Of a stretch of 64,000 nucleotides of DNA, positions 1 through 8,908 are shown piece after piece. The notes beneath the pieces were generated by a model that saw only the letters and a list, made by a program, of their open reading frames with translations, was not told the origin of the DNA and ran no database searches. Origin of the DNA: CAWHYG01 sp963833505 (GTDB taxonomy: Bacteria > Eisenbacteria > RBG-16-71-46 > CAIMUX01); contig CAWHYG010000010.1 of NCBI GenBank assembly GCA_963833505.1, positions 62,001 to 126,000 of the forward strand, given 5' to 3'. The first letter of the stretch is position 1; each line of letters starts with the position of its first letter. The position numbers were made by a program, and so were the translations under genes.

Positions 1-1
1 C

Positions 2-586
2 AATACCCTTCTCTTCGGGAGACCGACGTTCGTGACCACCTATACCGGGCTCAACCTGTACAAGGGATTGCCCGGGAAAGACGATGACACCTCCGTGCCG
101 GACCTGGGATACGAGATGCATTGGATCGAGGACGCCCGGAGACCCGCTCTGCCGGCTTCGGAGCCGGAGCTGGACCACCGGGCCATGGTCTACTGGATCC
201 GGTCGGTCCGGAGCGATCCGATGGCGTATTTCAGGGAAAAGGCGCACGATCTCAGGCGGTTCTGGTTCGACTTTCATCTGGGGGGACCGCTGGCGAACGC
301 AAAGGGCGCGGTCCTGGCGCTCTCGGCGCTGGCCTATCTCTTGTGCCTCGGTCTTGCTCTCGGCCAGACGCTGGTTTCCTGGCGGAGACGCGAGCTCGGC
401 CGAATCGTCTTGCCCTGGCTGGTCATCGGGCTGACGATGATCAGCTACGTGCCGTTTTTCGCAGGCAAACGCTTCCGGATCGCCACGGTTGATCCTTGTC
501 TCATCCTGCTGGCGGCGGCGTTTGTCTCTTCGCGGCTGGGGGATCGGTGGACGCGTTGGAGGCGCCGCCGGCCCGCGCTTCCGTAG
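2..586 (+). CDS. C-terminal part of a GT-C (ArnT/GT39-like) membrane glycosyltransferase, truncated by the window edge
   Basis: The reading frame is open from base 2, so the visible 194 residues are only the C-terminal end of a longer protein. The first residues (NTLLFGRPTFVTT, then TGLNLYKG) resemble the periplasmic loop of GT39/ArnT-like lipid-linked sugar transferases, where a GRP-FVTTYTGLNLYKGN-type stretch follows the membrane core. Two hydrophobic segments follow (roughly 300-370 and 400-530 in nucleotides), then a very basic tail of Arg/Trp residues. A GTG at 32 could be mistaken for a start but lacks a ribosome site and cuts the conserved loop. The gene lies upstream of a heparinase-like gene on the same strand, 122 bp away. 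Family assignment is inference from pattern, without the catalytic N-terminus. Confidence 0.6.
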   Translation, partial: NTLLFGRPTFVTTYTGLNLYKGLPGKDDDTSVPDLGYEMHWIEDARRPALPASEPELDHRAMVYWIRSVRSDPMAYFREKAHDLRRFWFDFHLGGPLANAKGAVLALSALAYLLCLGLALGQTLVSWRRRELGRIVLPWLVIGLTMISYVPFFAGKRFRIATVDPCLILLAAAFVSSRLGDRWTRWRRRRPALP

Positions 587-708
587 GCCTACCCGGGCAA
601 GGTCGTCGAAGGGCCAGCCGGCGGCGGGTCCGCCTCGCGACGGACGATCATGAATAACGCAGGCTAGAGCATCCAGGGGTTTTCGAGGGGCGGAGATCGG
701 AGGAATCG

Positions 709-2895
709 ATGGGATCATCTGTCGCGGCCCGGCGCCGGGTTCTGGCCGGTCTGGTCGCTCTGGGAGTGGTGCTTTCGTGGAGCGGAAGCGCCCGGGCGCT
801 CACCGTGACGACAGAGCATCCTCGTTTCGTCTTCCACGCCGATTCGCTTCAGGCGTTGCGCGCGCGGATGCTCGGGCCGGCCCAACCCGTCTACGCGGCA
901 TACAAGGCATTCATCGACGAATCCATCGCTGAGCCGAGCCGCCACAATTCCTACTACCTTTGTCAATTCGCGGCCATGTACGCCCTCTCGGGAGATACTT
1001 CCTACGCCAGCGCCGCCATCCCCATCGCCATGCAGGAGGTTCGGCAGGGACAGGAGATTTGGGGCGAGGGATGGTACGGGCCGGGTCGGACCTCCGGAGT
1101 GCTCTGCACCTACGATTGGTGCTACGACCGCATGACCGAGGCGCAAAGGGACTCGATCCGGAACGCCGTCGTGGCGAAGATGCAAAGCCAGCCACCGCTG
1201 TACGAAGGGGCTCCCTGGCTCTACGCGGACAACCAGTGGTCCTATGCATACATCCTGGCCGGGGACCTCGGGGCCAACAACGATCTCTGCATCACCCGGC
1301 TCCAGCAGTCCATCCAGAACCTCCAGGACGAGGGGGCCTGTCTGAACGTGCTGGCCCCGAACGGGGCCATCGACGGATACGGGGGACCCCGGGTCATGAA
1401 CATGATCATGGCGGCCGACGCCTTCAAGCTCGGGACGGACTGGGATCCCTACGCCGGGAACAGCTATCTGTCGAACCTCTCCAACTTCTGGATGGCGCGC
1501 ATCCGACCCGACCTCCTGTGGTCGCGGATGCCCGCGAAATACAACACGTCCGATTGCGATCTCGGGACGTATTTTGCCTTCTTCTCCTCGCGGATGGGTA
1601 ATCTGTACAGCCAGTCGGCAGCCAACGCGTTGGCGTCAAGCGGAGCCTGGAGCCAGGGGGACGGCATCCTCTCCGGCTACACGTTCCTGGCCTATTACAT
1701 GCCGACCCGGGCCTCGTTGCCGCTGAGCGCGGCTCCGCTGGACTACTACGATCCGGGGATGGGCTTCGTGCTCTGCCGGGACCAACTGACCCTTTCCGGC
1801 ACCGGCAGCGACTTGACCATGGGCTTCTTCAACGGGCCGGACACCCAGCAGCACCGGACGCAGAACCATTTCTTCATTGCGCGCGGCGGCAACGACCTGC
1901 TGCTCGACTCGGGATATTACAAGGCCGACACCGACGACCACTATCCCAACTACTATACCCGGGCGATCGCGCACAACACCGTGCTGATCTATGATCCGTC
2001 CGAGTCGTTCGGAAGCTATACGAACGGCTACGGAGACAGCCGGAACGTGGCCAACGACGGCGGACAGCAGGCTTCGAACCAGGCCGAGGGAAACACCCTG
2101 TGGCCGACCTGCAACGGGGTCTACGGCTATCGCGGGCAGATCCAGGACTACGAGGAGAACGCCAACTACGTTCACCTGATCGGCGATGCCACCGCCGCCT
2201 ACAGCTCGGCCAAGGTGTCGAAGGTCCTGCGGCGCTTTGTCTACCTCAAGCCGAACTACTTCCTGGTGCAGGATCAGATCATTCTGGCCAAGCCGAACCT
2301 GGCGGTGCGGGCGGTCTTTCACAGCGTCAACGAGCCGTCGGCGGACGTTCCCCTGCAAGTGATCCAGGGAAATACGAACATCGGCGGCATCTTCAGCGCG
2401 CCCGGCGCCAAGGTCATCACGATCAACAACGGCGCCTCGTCCGCCCGCATCTATTTGCTGCAGGCCGACGGGGGCAGCGCCCAGGTCCAGCTCGTGGGGG
2501 GACAGGCGCCGGACGGTCTGGTCTGGCGCCAGAACTTCGAGCCGCACGACACTTTGACCTACAACGCGACCCAGCAGGGATATGAGATGTGGGTCGACGG
2601 GACCAACTATCCTCCGGGAGGATCCAACCTCCACCCGAGCGATCTGACGCAGCGCAATCAGGGAGCGAACGCGGCGGGGGACTGGCGGACCGAGGTGCTG
2701 GTCCAGAACGCCGCCAGCGAGGTGCGGATGGCGGTCTTGATCCAGGTCGTGCCGGTGGGCGCCCCGCTGGCCACGGTCACCTCGTCGGTGCAGGGGGATC
2801 TGCTGTCGGTCAGCGTCCAGGACGGATCCAAGAACTTCCACATCGCGGTCTGTCCGCCGGGCAATGCTTGCGGGCAGATGGTCTATACGCAGTGA
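709..2895 (+). CDS. Secreted heparinase II/III-like (polysaccharide lyase type) protein
   Basis: This 728-residue protein begins with a Sec signal peptide (basic MGSSVAARRR, hydrophobic stretch to about residue 30, then SARA|LT). The next residues, HPRFVFHADSLQALRARM, match the opening of heparinase II/III-like proteins that carry an alpha/alpha toroid domain. The beta-sandwich half carries the usual QNHFFIARGG…LLLDSGYY (from residue 385) and AHNTV (from 422) motifs, and an R-F-V-YL-PNYFLVQD segment near 515. The start has a GGAGG site a few bases upstream. Unlike other secreted proteins here it has no FlgD-like C-terminal module. It sits between a glycosyltransferase and glycan genes, which fits degradation or remodelling of an acidic polysaccharide. 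Substrate is unknown. Confidence 0.8.
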   Translation: MGSSVAARRRVLAGLVALGVVLSWSGSARALTVTTEHPRFVFHADSLQALRARMLGPAQPVYAAYKAFIDESIAEPSRHNSYYLCQFAAMYALSGDTSYASAAIPIAMQEVRQGQEIWGEGWYGPGRTSGVLCTYDWCYDRMTEAQRDSIRNAVVAKMQSQPPLYEGAPWLYADNQWSYAYILAGDLGANNDLCITRLQQSIQNLQDEGACLNVLAPNGAIDGYGGPRVMNMIMAADAFKLGTDWDPYAGNSYLSNLSNFWMARIRPDLLWSRMPAKYNTSDCDLGTYFAFFSSRMGNLYSQSAANALASSGAWSQGDGILSGYTFLAYYMPTRASLPLSAAPLDYYDPGMGFVLCRDQLTLSGTGSDLTMGFFNGPDTQQHRTQNHFFIARGGNDLLLDSGYYKADTDDHYPNYYTRAIAHNTVLIYDPSESFGSYTNGYGDSRNVANDGGQQASNQAEGNTLWPTCNGVYGYRGQIQDYEENANYVHLIGDATAAYSSAKVSKVLRRFVYLKPNYFLVQDQIILAKPNLAVRAVFHSVNEPSADVPLQVIQGNTNIGGIFSAPGAKVITINNGASSARIYLLQADGGSAQVQLVGGQAPDGLVWRQNFEPHDTLTYNATQQGYEMWVDGTNYPPGGSNLHPSDLTQRNQGANAAGDWRTEVLVQNAASEVRMAVLIQVVPVGAPLATVTSSVQGDLLSVSVQDGSKNFHIAVCPPGNACGQMVYTQ

Positions 2896-2900
2896 TGCGG

Positions 2901-2933
2901 GGAAGCTGATCCCGGTCTTGCGGCTCAGCTTCC
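2901..2933 (+). terminator. Hairpin after the heparinase-like gene
   Basis: A perfect 9-bp inverted repeat (GGAAGCTGA at 2901-2909 and TCAGCTTCC at 2925-2933) with a 15-nt loop begins 5 bp after the stop codon. There is no clear T-tract, so it may be a weak terminator or an mRNA 3' protective stem. Confidence 0.5.
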
Positions 2934-3005
2934 TGGCCTTCACCGCCAGACGCCTCTAGGCTGGCTCCCACTCGATACCGTTCACGAATCTCTTTCCGCG
3001 TCCGG

Positions 3006-3692
3006 GTGGACAGCTATCAATGGCGTAACCCTCTGCGGGACAGGACATTCGGGAACAGAACACGAACCGAACCCGGGGAACGGCCTCCCTGTCCTGGAGA
3101 ACCTTCGAAATCTCCAGAGGTTTCTTTGACGGCGAGAGCAGGACAGGGAGATAATCTTCGGCAAGTACGGTCGGAAGTACATCCCCCGTGGATGGTCGTG
3201 ACGGCAACCAATACGGATAAGTCCTGCTTACTCCTGTTCGCTGATACGCCCATTGTCGTTGCCAAGACTGGCGCGCTGGTCTACTACGGTGACCCGACCA
3301 GATTGCCATCGTCCGAGGCCGTCCCTCATTGGTTTATCCATAGCGATCTCTTTCGGGCGGCGCACCCGCAACGCTGTATCGTTCATGTCCACAGCGATCC
3401 GCTAACCACACTCGCAGAACATGGAAACATCCATCTGGAAGGCGAACCTGTGATTCCAGTTGTGCCTCACATCGAGTACGGAACCGAGCGCATGGGGCAT
3501 CTGCTTGCACAGGCGATGGTGACAACCCGGGGTTACGCCGCCTGCGTCCGGAACCACGGCCAGTGGTTTGTCGGAGACAGTTTTCCCGAAGCTATCCGTC
3601 GCGCGGTACGGACTCACGACCTGGCGTCCTCGATGCTCGGTACTGGGGGCGGAGGCAGTGGAGGCAGACAACGCCATTTTCGTTCGTCCTGA
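3006..3692 (+). CDS. Class II aldolase/adducin-family protein
   Basis: The C-terminal two thirds match the class II aldolase/adducin fold (fuculose-1-P aldolase, ribulose-5-P 4-epimerase, methylthioribulose-1-P dehydratase). LPSSEAVPHWFIH precedes the metal-binding HVHSD (around residue 127), then a third-ligand region and VRNHGQWFVGDSFPEAIRRA. The N-terminal part shows only a blurred version of the family's 'GNxSxR' and 'TGTxK' segments (GQGDNLRQVR and VTATNTDK), so either the start is further in or this end has diverged. The Gly-rich tail (GTGGGGSGGR) is unusual. Base composition is visibly lower in GC than the flanks, hinting at transfer. No partner pathway genes are adjacent, so the substrate cannot be given. 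Confidence 0.6.
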   Translation: MDSYQWRNPLRDRTFGNRTRTEPGERPPCPGEPSKSPEVSLTARAGQGDNLRQVRSEVHPPWMVVTATNTDKSCLLLFADTPIVVAKTGALVYYGDPTRLPSSEAVPHWFIHSDLFRAAHPQRCIVHVHSDPLTTLAEHGNIHLEGEPVIPVVPHIEYGTERMGHLLAQAMVTTRGYAACVRNHGQWFVGDSFPEAIRRAVRTHDLASSMLGTGGGGSGGRQRHFRSS

Positions 3693-3785
3693 CTTCAGCT
3701 GGTGAGATGTCGGCGGAATTCTGGCACGCTGCGGCAGCGTCAACCGATGGTTTGCGGATGGGCCGATCAATCCAAGATGTCTGGA

Positions 3786-5159
3786 CTACGGGACGAGCGC
3801 TGCGCCGGCGTGCAGGGATCGGAAGATCCCGAACAGCGCGTCCATGGCCGGCTCGCGGCCGTAGTGGGCGCGCACCAGACGGGCCGCAGCCTCGCCGAGG
3901 GAAAGCCGCAGACCCTCGTCTGAGAGCAACCGGCCGATGGCGGCGGCGAGAGCCTCCGGATCGCCGGGAGCTACGAGCAGCCCGGTCTTCCCCTCGATGA
4001 TGACTTCCGGGATCGAAGCGATGTCGGACCCGACGCTGGGGAGCCCGCACGCCATGGCCTCGAGGAGCACATTGGGCAGGCCGTCCCGGCTGCCCGCGGG
4101 TCCGATGACGCTCGGCATCACGAATAGGTCCGATTCGCCGTAGAGGGCCGGAAGCCGCTCGTGCGGCACCTGTCCGAGAAAGCGGACGCGCTCGTCCAGC
4201 CCGGCCTCGTGAACCTGCCGGCGCACGGCTTCCTCAAGGCTTCCGGTTCCGGCGAGAAGGCACCGAAAGCGACGACCTTCCCGGGCCAGCAGCCGGCAGG
4301 CCTCGATCAGATGGCGATGGCCCTTGGCCGGGGCGAATCCGCCGACCGCCAGGATCGCCGGTTCCGTCTTCCCTTTCGGCCGCGAGGCCGGCTGAAATTG
4401 CGCAAGGTCGATTCCGTGCGTCAGCAGGTGCATCCGCGCCAGGACGTCGGCCGGGGCCAGGGTTTGAAAGTACTCCACGTTGGCGCGATTGCAGGTCAGG
4501 ACGGCGCGGGCCTGGCGGAGACGCGCGCGAAGCGCTGCTTCCGTCTGATACGTGCGCTGGTAGATGTCGCCGCCGGCGTGAGCCCAGGTCGTGAACTCAA
4601 GCCCCGAAAGTCGTGCCATGACCGAGGCGGCCAGCGCCGGCAGATGCGCCCAGTAGGCGTGAACCAGGGTCACCCGTCGCCGCTTGGCCAGGCGCGCGAA
4701 ATGCACGGACTTGGGCAGGATGGCCAGGGACTTGACCAACACGCGGGGCGACCGGCACGTCTCGAGGACGGTGCGGATGATGATTCCGCCCAGGAGCACC
4801 GGATGACGCAGGCCGGCCGCCAGCCAGTCTCCCGCCACCGCGAGTGAGAACAGATACGGACTTCGATGGACGGGGTAGGTCCGTTCGAGGCGTCTGGTTT
4901 CGTCCGTCTCCCGCGAGCGACCGCGGAGCACGAAGATCTCGATCGCGGCGCCCCGGGCGCCCATGGCTTCGATCTCGGCGTTGGGGAACATGCCGGCCAC
5001 GTTCGGTAGCTCGGTAAAGACGTAGCCGAGGCGCATGGGCGGCGACCCGGGCCGAGTCGCGACGGGGTTCGCCCGGGAACGCGGTCCCGAGCCGGCGCCG
5101 CCGTTCGGTCGCGAAGGCGATCCCGAGCGGGTGCCGCCGTTCGGTTCGAGCTCCCTCAT
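3786..5159 (-). CDS. GT4-family glycosyltransferase
   Basis: This is a GT-B fold glycosyltransferase of family 4, 457 residues with the longest start. The donor-binding half shows ILAVGGFAPAKGHRHLIEA, then LLAGTGSLEEAVR, and DGLPNVLLEAMACGLPSVGS followed by IPEVI and GKTGLLV, all classic GT4 landmarks. The ATG at 5159 overlaps the stop of the upstream asparagine synthetase (ATGA), suggesting translational coupling. The first 41 residues are Gly/Ser/Arg/Pro low complexity encoded by a tandem repeat, and family homologs normally start at the equivalent of MRLGYVF, whose ATG is at 5036. Neither start has a good ribosome site. It probably adds a sugar in an exopolysaccharide or O-antigen pathway with its neighbours; donor and acceptor are unknown. 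Confidence 0.85.
   Translation of the reverse strand: MRELEPNGGTRSGSPSRPNGGAGSGPRSRANPVATRPGSPPMRLGYVFTELPNVAGMFPNAEIEAMGARGAAIEIFVLRGRSRETDETRRLERTYPVHRSPYLFSLAVAGDWLAAGLRHPVLLGGIIIRTVLETCRSPRVLVKSLAILPKSVHFARLAKRRRVTLVHAYWAHLPALAASVMARLSGLEFTTWAHAGGDIYQRTYQTEAALRARLRQARAVLTCNRANVEYFQTLAPADVLARMHLLTHGIDLAQFQPASRPKGKTEPAILAVGGFAPAKGHRHLIEACRLLAREGRRFRCLLAGTGSLEEAVRRQVHEAGLDERVRFLGQVPHERLPALYGESDLFVMPSVIGPAGSRDGLPNVLLEAMACGLPSVGSDIASIPEVIIEGKTGLLVAPGDPEALAAAIGRLLSDEGLRLSLGEAAARLVRAHYGREPAMDALFGIFRSLHAGAALVP
5082..5153. repeat. Two tandem 36-bp units at the 5' end of the GT4 gene
   Basis: Units at 5082-5117 and 5118-5153 share CGxTCCCGAGC and GCCGCCGTTCGGT blocks. Being 36 bp they keep frame and encode two NGG(T/A)xSGxxSRx-like 12-residue units in the dubious N-terminal extension of the glycosyltransferase. 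They lie immediately after the stop of the upstream asparagine synthetase gene. Confidence 0.7.
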
Positions 5160-6991
5160 GAGGAGACGGCTCTGGTTTCCATGAGGGCATCGGGCAGATC
5201 CGGATCCAGAGCCTCGAACCGGCCCGGCGGCCGGTCGATGTACAAGCGGTGCCAGATTTCGAACATGACCAGCTTGAACAGCTTGCCCAGATCCTCGCGA
5301 TGCAGGCGGACGTCCCGGCTCGTCCGGAACAGGCGATCCACTTCGCGCTCCCGAAAGATCCCGCGGGCCTTGAGATTGGCGGGAGAGAGCAGCTCGCGGG
5401 CCACGTCGTACAACCCGCGCTGAAACCAGGGAATGAGCGGCGTTCCGAGCCCCTGCTTCCGGCGGGCGAGAGTCGATTCGGGCAGGATCCCCTGCATGGA
5501 GCGGCGCAGGATGTACTTCTCGTAATTGCCCCGCAGCTTGTAGGTGGCGGGCATGGCGTTGACGAAATGCACGAGGCGCGGATCGAGATAGGGCACCCGC
5601 GCCTCCACCGAATGGGCCATGGTCAGCCGATCGATGCGGAGAAGCTGGAAATCCGCCAGCTCGTATCGCTGCTCGTAGCGAAGCAGGGAGTTGAGCTGAT
5701 CGCCCGGGGCTCGCATGGCCTCTGCGTAGTGCCGCTCGATGGGATCGGAATCCGTGAGGCGGGACCGGAACTCGTCGCGGTAGATCGGATCGTCCGCGGA
5801 TGCGCCCATCGAGCTGAAGTGCCAGAAGTGGAACGCCCGCTTGAATCCCGCCGGCACGAAGCGGCGGACACGGCCCGCCACCGGCCAGTAGCGCCGGTAG
5901 CCGGCGAACATCTCATCCGATCCTTCGCCGATCAGGATCACGGTGACCAGCTTCTTGGCCGCCTCGCCCAGGTACCAGGTCGGCAGGATGGAGCTGAGCA
6001 TCGGCTCTTCCAGGTGCCAGAGCACGCGCGGCAGGATCTCGGTGAAGTGACGGGGATCGACCACGAACTCCGTGTGGTCGGTGCGGCAATGTTCGGCCAC
6101 CACGCGGGCGTGCGCCAGCTCGTCCTTGGCGCCGCCGAACCCGATGCTGAAGGTCTTGACCGGCCGGTCGCTGATCCGGCTCATCAGGGCCACGATCGCG
6201 CTGGAATCAACGCCGCCGGATAGGGTAGCGCCGAGCGGAACGTCGCTGATCATCTGGCCGCGAACCGAGTCGGTCAGAAGCTCGATCAGCCGCGAGCGAT
6301 AGTGCGCTTCGCCGAGATCGCGATCGGGTTCGACTTCCAGACTCCAGTAGGGCTGAAGCCGGCTCCGGCCCGACTGGAAGACGAGCGTGTGTCCCGGCGG
6401 GACCTTCCGGATGCCCTGGAAGAGCGTCTCATCTCCCGGGATGAAGCTGTAGGCCAGGTTTTCCCGCAGCGCCTCGGGATTGAGCGCAGGCCGATAGCCG
6501 TTCCAGAGCAGGAGCGACTTGGCTTCGCTGGCGAAGAGGATGACGCCGTCCCTTTCCAGATAGAGCAGCGGCTTGATCCCCAGTTGATCGCGGGCCAATA
6601 AGAGCCTTTGCTCGGCGAGGTCCCAGATCGCGAAGGCGAAGATCCCGTTCAGCCGCTCGACGAAGCGGTCCCCCTGGTCGCGGTAGAGATTGACCAGGAC
6701 CTCGGTGTCGGTGGTGGTGTGGAACCGGACTCCCTTCGCTTCCAGCTCGTCGCGCAGCTCGGGGAAGTTGTAGACCTCTCCGTTGTAGACGATGACCGCC
6801 TGGCCGTCGGCGGAGAAGATCGGCTGCTTGCCGGTCGACAGGTCGATGATGGACAGCCGCCGGTGCCCGAGCCCGACCGAAGGCTCAAGATAGTAGCCGT
6901 CGTCGTCCGGGCCCCGGTAGGACAGAAGATCGGTCATACGCCGGAGAAGATCCGGATCGCTGAATCCGGCCATGCCGGCGATTCCACACAT
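5156..6991 (-). CDS. asnB: Glutamine-hydrolysing asparagine synthetase, AsnB type
   Basis: This 611-residue enzyme transfers amide nitrogen from glutamine to aspartate (or to a related carboxylate) with ATP. The start is fixed at 6991 because Cys2 (MCGIAG) must be the N-terminal nucleophile of the class II amidotransferase; the open frame upstream is not used. The glutaminase domain shows SYRGPDD, GHRRLSIIDL and YNGEVYN; the synthetase domain carries the PP-loop SGGVDSS at residues 258-264 and later GEGSDEMFAGYRRYW. It is transcribed divergently from the CapK-type gene and overlaps the downstream GT4 gene by ATGA. AsnB homologs in glycan loci often amidate sugar acids or serve exopolysaccharide synthesis, so a surface-glycan role is as likely as asparagine supply. 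Confidence 0.92.
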   Translation of the reverse strand: MCGIAGMAGFSDPDLLRRMTDLLSYRGPDDDGYYLEPSVGLGHRRLSIIDLSTGKQPIFSADGQAVIVYNGEVYNFPELRDELEAKGVRFHTTTDTEVLVNLYRDQGDRFVERLNGIFAFAIWDLAEQRLLLARDQLGIKPLLYLERDGVILFASEAKSLLLWNGYRPALNPEALRENLAYSFIPGDETLFQGIRKVPPGHTLVFQSGRSRLQPYWSLEVEPDRDLGEAHYRSRLIELLTDSVRGQMISDVPLGATLSGGVDSSAIVALMSRISDRPVKTFSIGFGGAKDELAHARVVAEHCRTDHTEFVVDPRHFTEILPRVLWHLEEPMLSSILPTWYLGEAAKKLVTVILIGEGSDEMFAGYRRYWPVAGRVRRFVPAGFKRAFHFWHFSSMGASADDPIYRDEFRSRLTDSDPIERHYAEAMRAPGDQLNSLLRYEQRYELADFQLLRIDRLTMAHSVEARVPYLDPRLVHFVNAMPATYKLRGNYEKYILRRSMQGILPESTLARRKQGLGTPLIPWFQRGLYDVARELLSPANLKARGIFREREVDRLFRTSRDVRLHREDLGKLFKLVMFEIWHRLYIDRPPGRFEALDPDLPDALMETRAVSS

Positions 6992-7189
6992 GATGGTACT
7001 CCCTCGTCCGAATTCATTCCCGGCCCGTGCCGCGACGGTGATGGGAGCCTTGGCCTCGACAAGAGCGCCGGATTCCATCGCCGGGTTGCCTTCCGTCCGG
7101 CGCGCGGAAGACGAAAGTCTACCCAAGAAACCGGACCGGCGTCGATCGTCGATTGACTCGTTCGGGGGTTCCGCGGAGAATGCGACGGC

Positions 7190-8620
7190 ATGAGCGCGGT
7201 GGATACCTTCTACGGTCTGTATCGGCGGTCCCCGATCTTCTTTCAGAACCTGATGGTCACTGGATACGGCTGGGTGCTGCACCGGCGGCGCTACGGCGCC
7301 GAGCATGAGCGCGTCTTCTCCTTCCTCATGGAGAGCCTCCGGTGGGACCGCGAGCGGCTCAAGGCCCATGAACTAGAGCGGCTCAAGGAGTGCCTCGACC
7401 ATGCCGCGCGCCACGTTCCCCACTATCGGGAGCTGTGGTCCCGGATCGGGTTCGATCCGCGGGACGTGAGAACCCGGAAGGATCTCGAACAGCTTCCGGT
7501 CACCGAAAAGGAAGAGGTGCGGAGCGAGCCGGCCCGGTTTGTGTCCGAGGCATTCCGGGGAAAGCTCTACCGTGGGAGCACGAGCGGCACCACCGGCAAG
7601 CCGCTGTCCACGGCGAAGGATCGCGGATGCTACCAGCGGACCTGGGCCTTTCAGGACCGGCAGCGTCGGATCTGGGGAATCACCGGCAAGGGGCCGCGGG
7701 TGTCCATCGGCGTGCGGCCGGTGGTTCCGACCGGCGAGACGCGGCCGCCCTTCTGGCGGCACGACCGGACGGAAGACAACTGGCTTTTTTCGAACTTCCA
7801 TATCTCTCCGGCCGCCCTGGACGACTACGTGCAGAAGGTCGCTGAGATCGGCCCCGAGGAGATCAACGCGTATCCTTCCGGGGCCTATCTTCTGGCCTCC
7901 CGCGCGCTGCGGGCCGGCGAGAGACGGATTCGCCCGGTCGCGGTTGTGAGCTGCGCGGAAACCGTGCTCGAAGATCAACGGCGTGTGATCGAGGAGGCCT
8001 TCCACTGCCGCGTGGCCGATCAATACGGCGCCTCCGAGGTGTGCTTCTGGGTCGGACAATGTCCGCACGGCACGTACCACATCAACCATGAATTCGGGAT
8101 CCTGGAGTCGCTGCGAGGAGACCAGCCTGTCACCGGAGAGCCGGGGGACGCGGTGGGCACGGGCTTCGTCAACCGCGCGCAGTACCTGATTCGCTATCGC
8201 CTGGGCGACTCGGTGGTGCTTCCGGCCGAGCATCCGCGCTGCCCGTGCGGATGGGACACCGATCGCGTCGAGCAGATCATCGGCCGGATCGACGACGTTC
8301 TCTATACGCCCGAAGGCCGGGCTTTGGGACGGCTCGACATCGTGCTCAAGGCGGTGGAGGGGGTCCGTGAGGCCCAGCTCGTTCAGGACGGTCGCGACCA
8401 TCTCACGGTGAACTTCGTGCCCGAGGGCGGCCGCGCCGAGCCCGCGGAGGTCGTCGTCCGGCAACGCCTGGAGAACTACTTCGGGCCCGCGATGCGGGTC
8501 GACTTCCGCTGGGTTGAGAGCATTCCGAGAACCCACGCCGGGAAGTTCCGCTATCAGCTCAACCTGGTCGGGGCGCCGGCGGCGCAGTCGGCTCAGCGGG
8601 TCGGGCGATCGGGGGAGTGA
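7190..8620 (+). CDS. CapK/PaaK-type adenylate-forming enzyme
   Basis: This 476-residue protein belongs to the phenylacetate-CoA ligase-like branch of the ANL superfamily that includes CapK of capsule loci. The ATP-binding motif GSTSGTTGKP lies at residues 129-138. It is followed by DQYGASEVCFW, a Cys-rich patch (HPRCPCGW) typical of the group, GRIDDVLYTPEGR, and the C-terminal hinge and lysine region THAGKFRY. Members activate a carboxylate as acyl-AMP, often for CoA or sugar acylation. It is divergent from asnB with 198 bp between the starts, which should hold both promoters. Role inferred from context: acyl or amino-acid decoration of a surface polysaccharide. Confidence 0.82.
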   Translation: MSAVDTFYGLYRRSPIFFQNLMVTGYGWVLHRRRYGAEHERVFSFLMESLRWDRERLKAHELERLKECLDHAARHVPHYRELWSRIGFDPRDVRTRKDLEQLPVTEKEEVRSEPARFVSEAFRGKLYRGSTSGTTGKPLSTAKDRGCYQRTWAFQDRQRRIWGITGKGPRVSIGVRPVVPTGETRPPFWRHDRTEDNWLFSNFHISPAALDDYVQKVAEIGPEEINAYPSGAYLLASRALRAGERRIRPVAVVSCAETVLEDQRRVIEEAFHCRVADQYGASEVCFWVGQCPHGTYHINHEFGILESLRGDQPVTGEPGDAVGTGFVNRAQYLIRYRLGDSVVLPAEHPRCPCGWDTDRVEQIIGRIDDVLYTPEGRALGRLDIVLKAVEGVREAQLVQDGRDHLTVNFVPEGGRAEPAEVVVRQRLENYFGPAMRVDFRWVESIPRTHAGKFRYQLNLVGAPAAQSAQRVGRSGE

Positions 8621-8908
8621 CGGGAGTACTGCCCGGACGGGATCCTGCGGGCCGGCGTCCACGGAAGGGTGTGGCTACCGTCCGCGGGCGGAGTTGGAGA
8701 CAGGCTGACGCGACCAGGTTGGCAGGCCGATCTGGATGGGACAGTGCCGTAAGGCATGAGTAGCATGCCTGCTTCCACCCTGAAAATGTCCTGATAGGTT
8801 TGGCCCTCCCCACTCGACTGTTCATCAGAGGGCGCCCCGTTCGTCGCAACGATCACGGAGGCGTGCCACGTTCGGTGGGCGAGGGAGAACTTGGCAAGGA
8901 GACACGTC

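Noticed and set aside
5082..5153. A real N-terminal domain of the GT4 enzyme
   Set aside because: The 41 residues are low complexity from a tandem repeat and the family normally starts at the internal Met; kept only as a possible extension.
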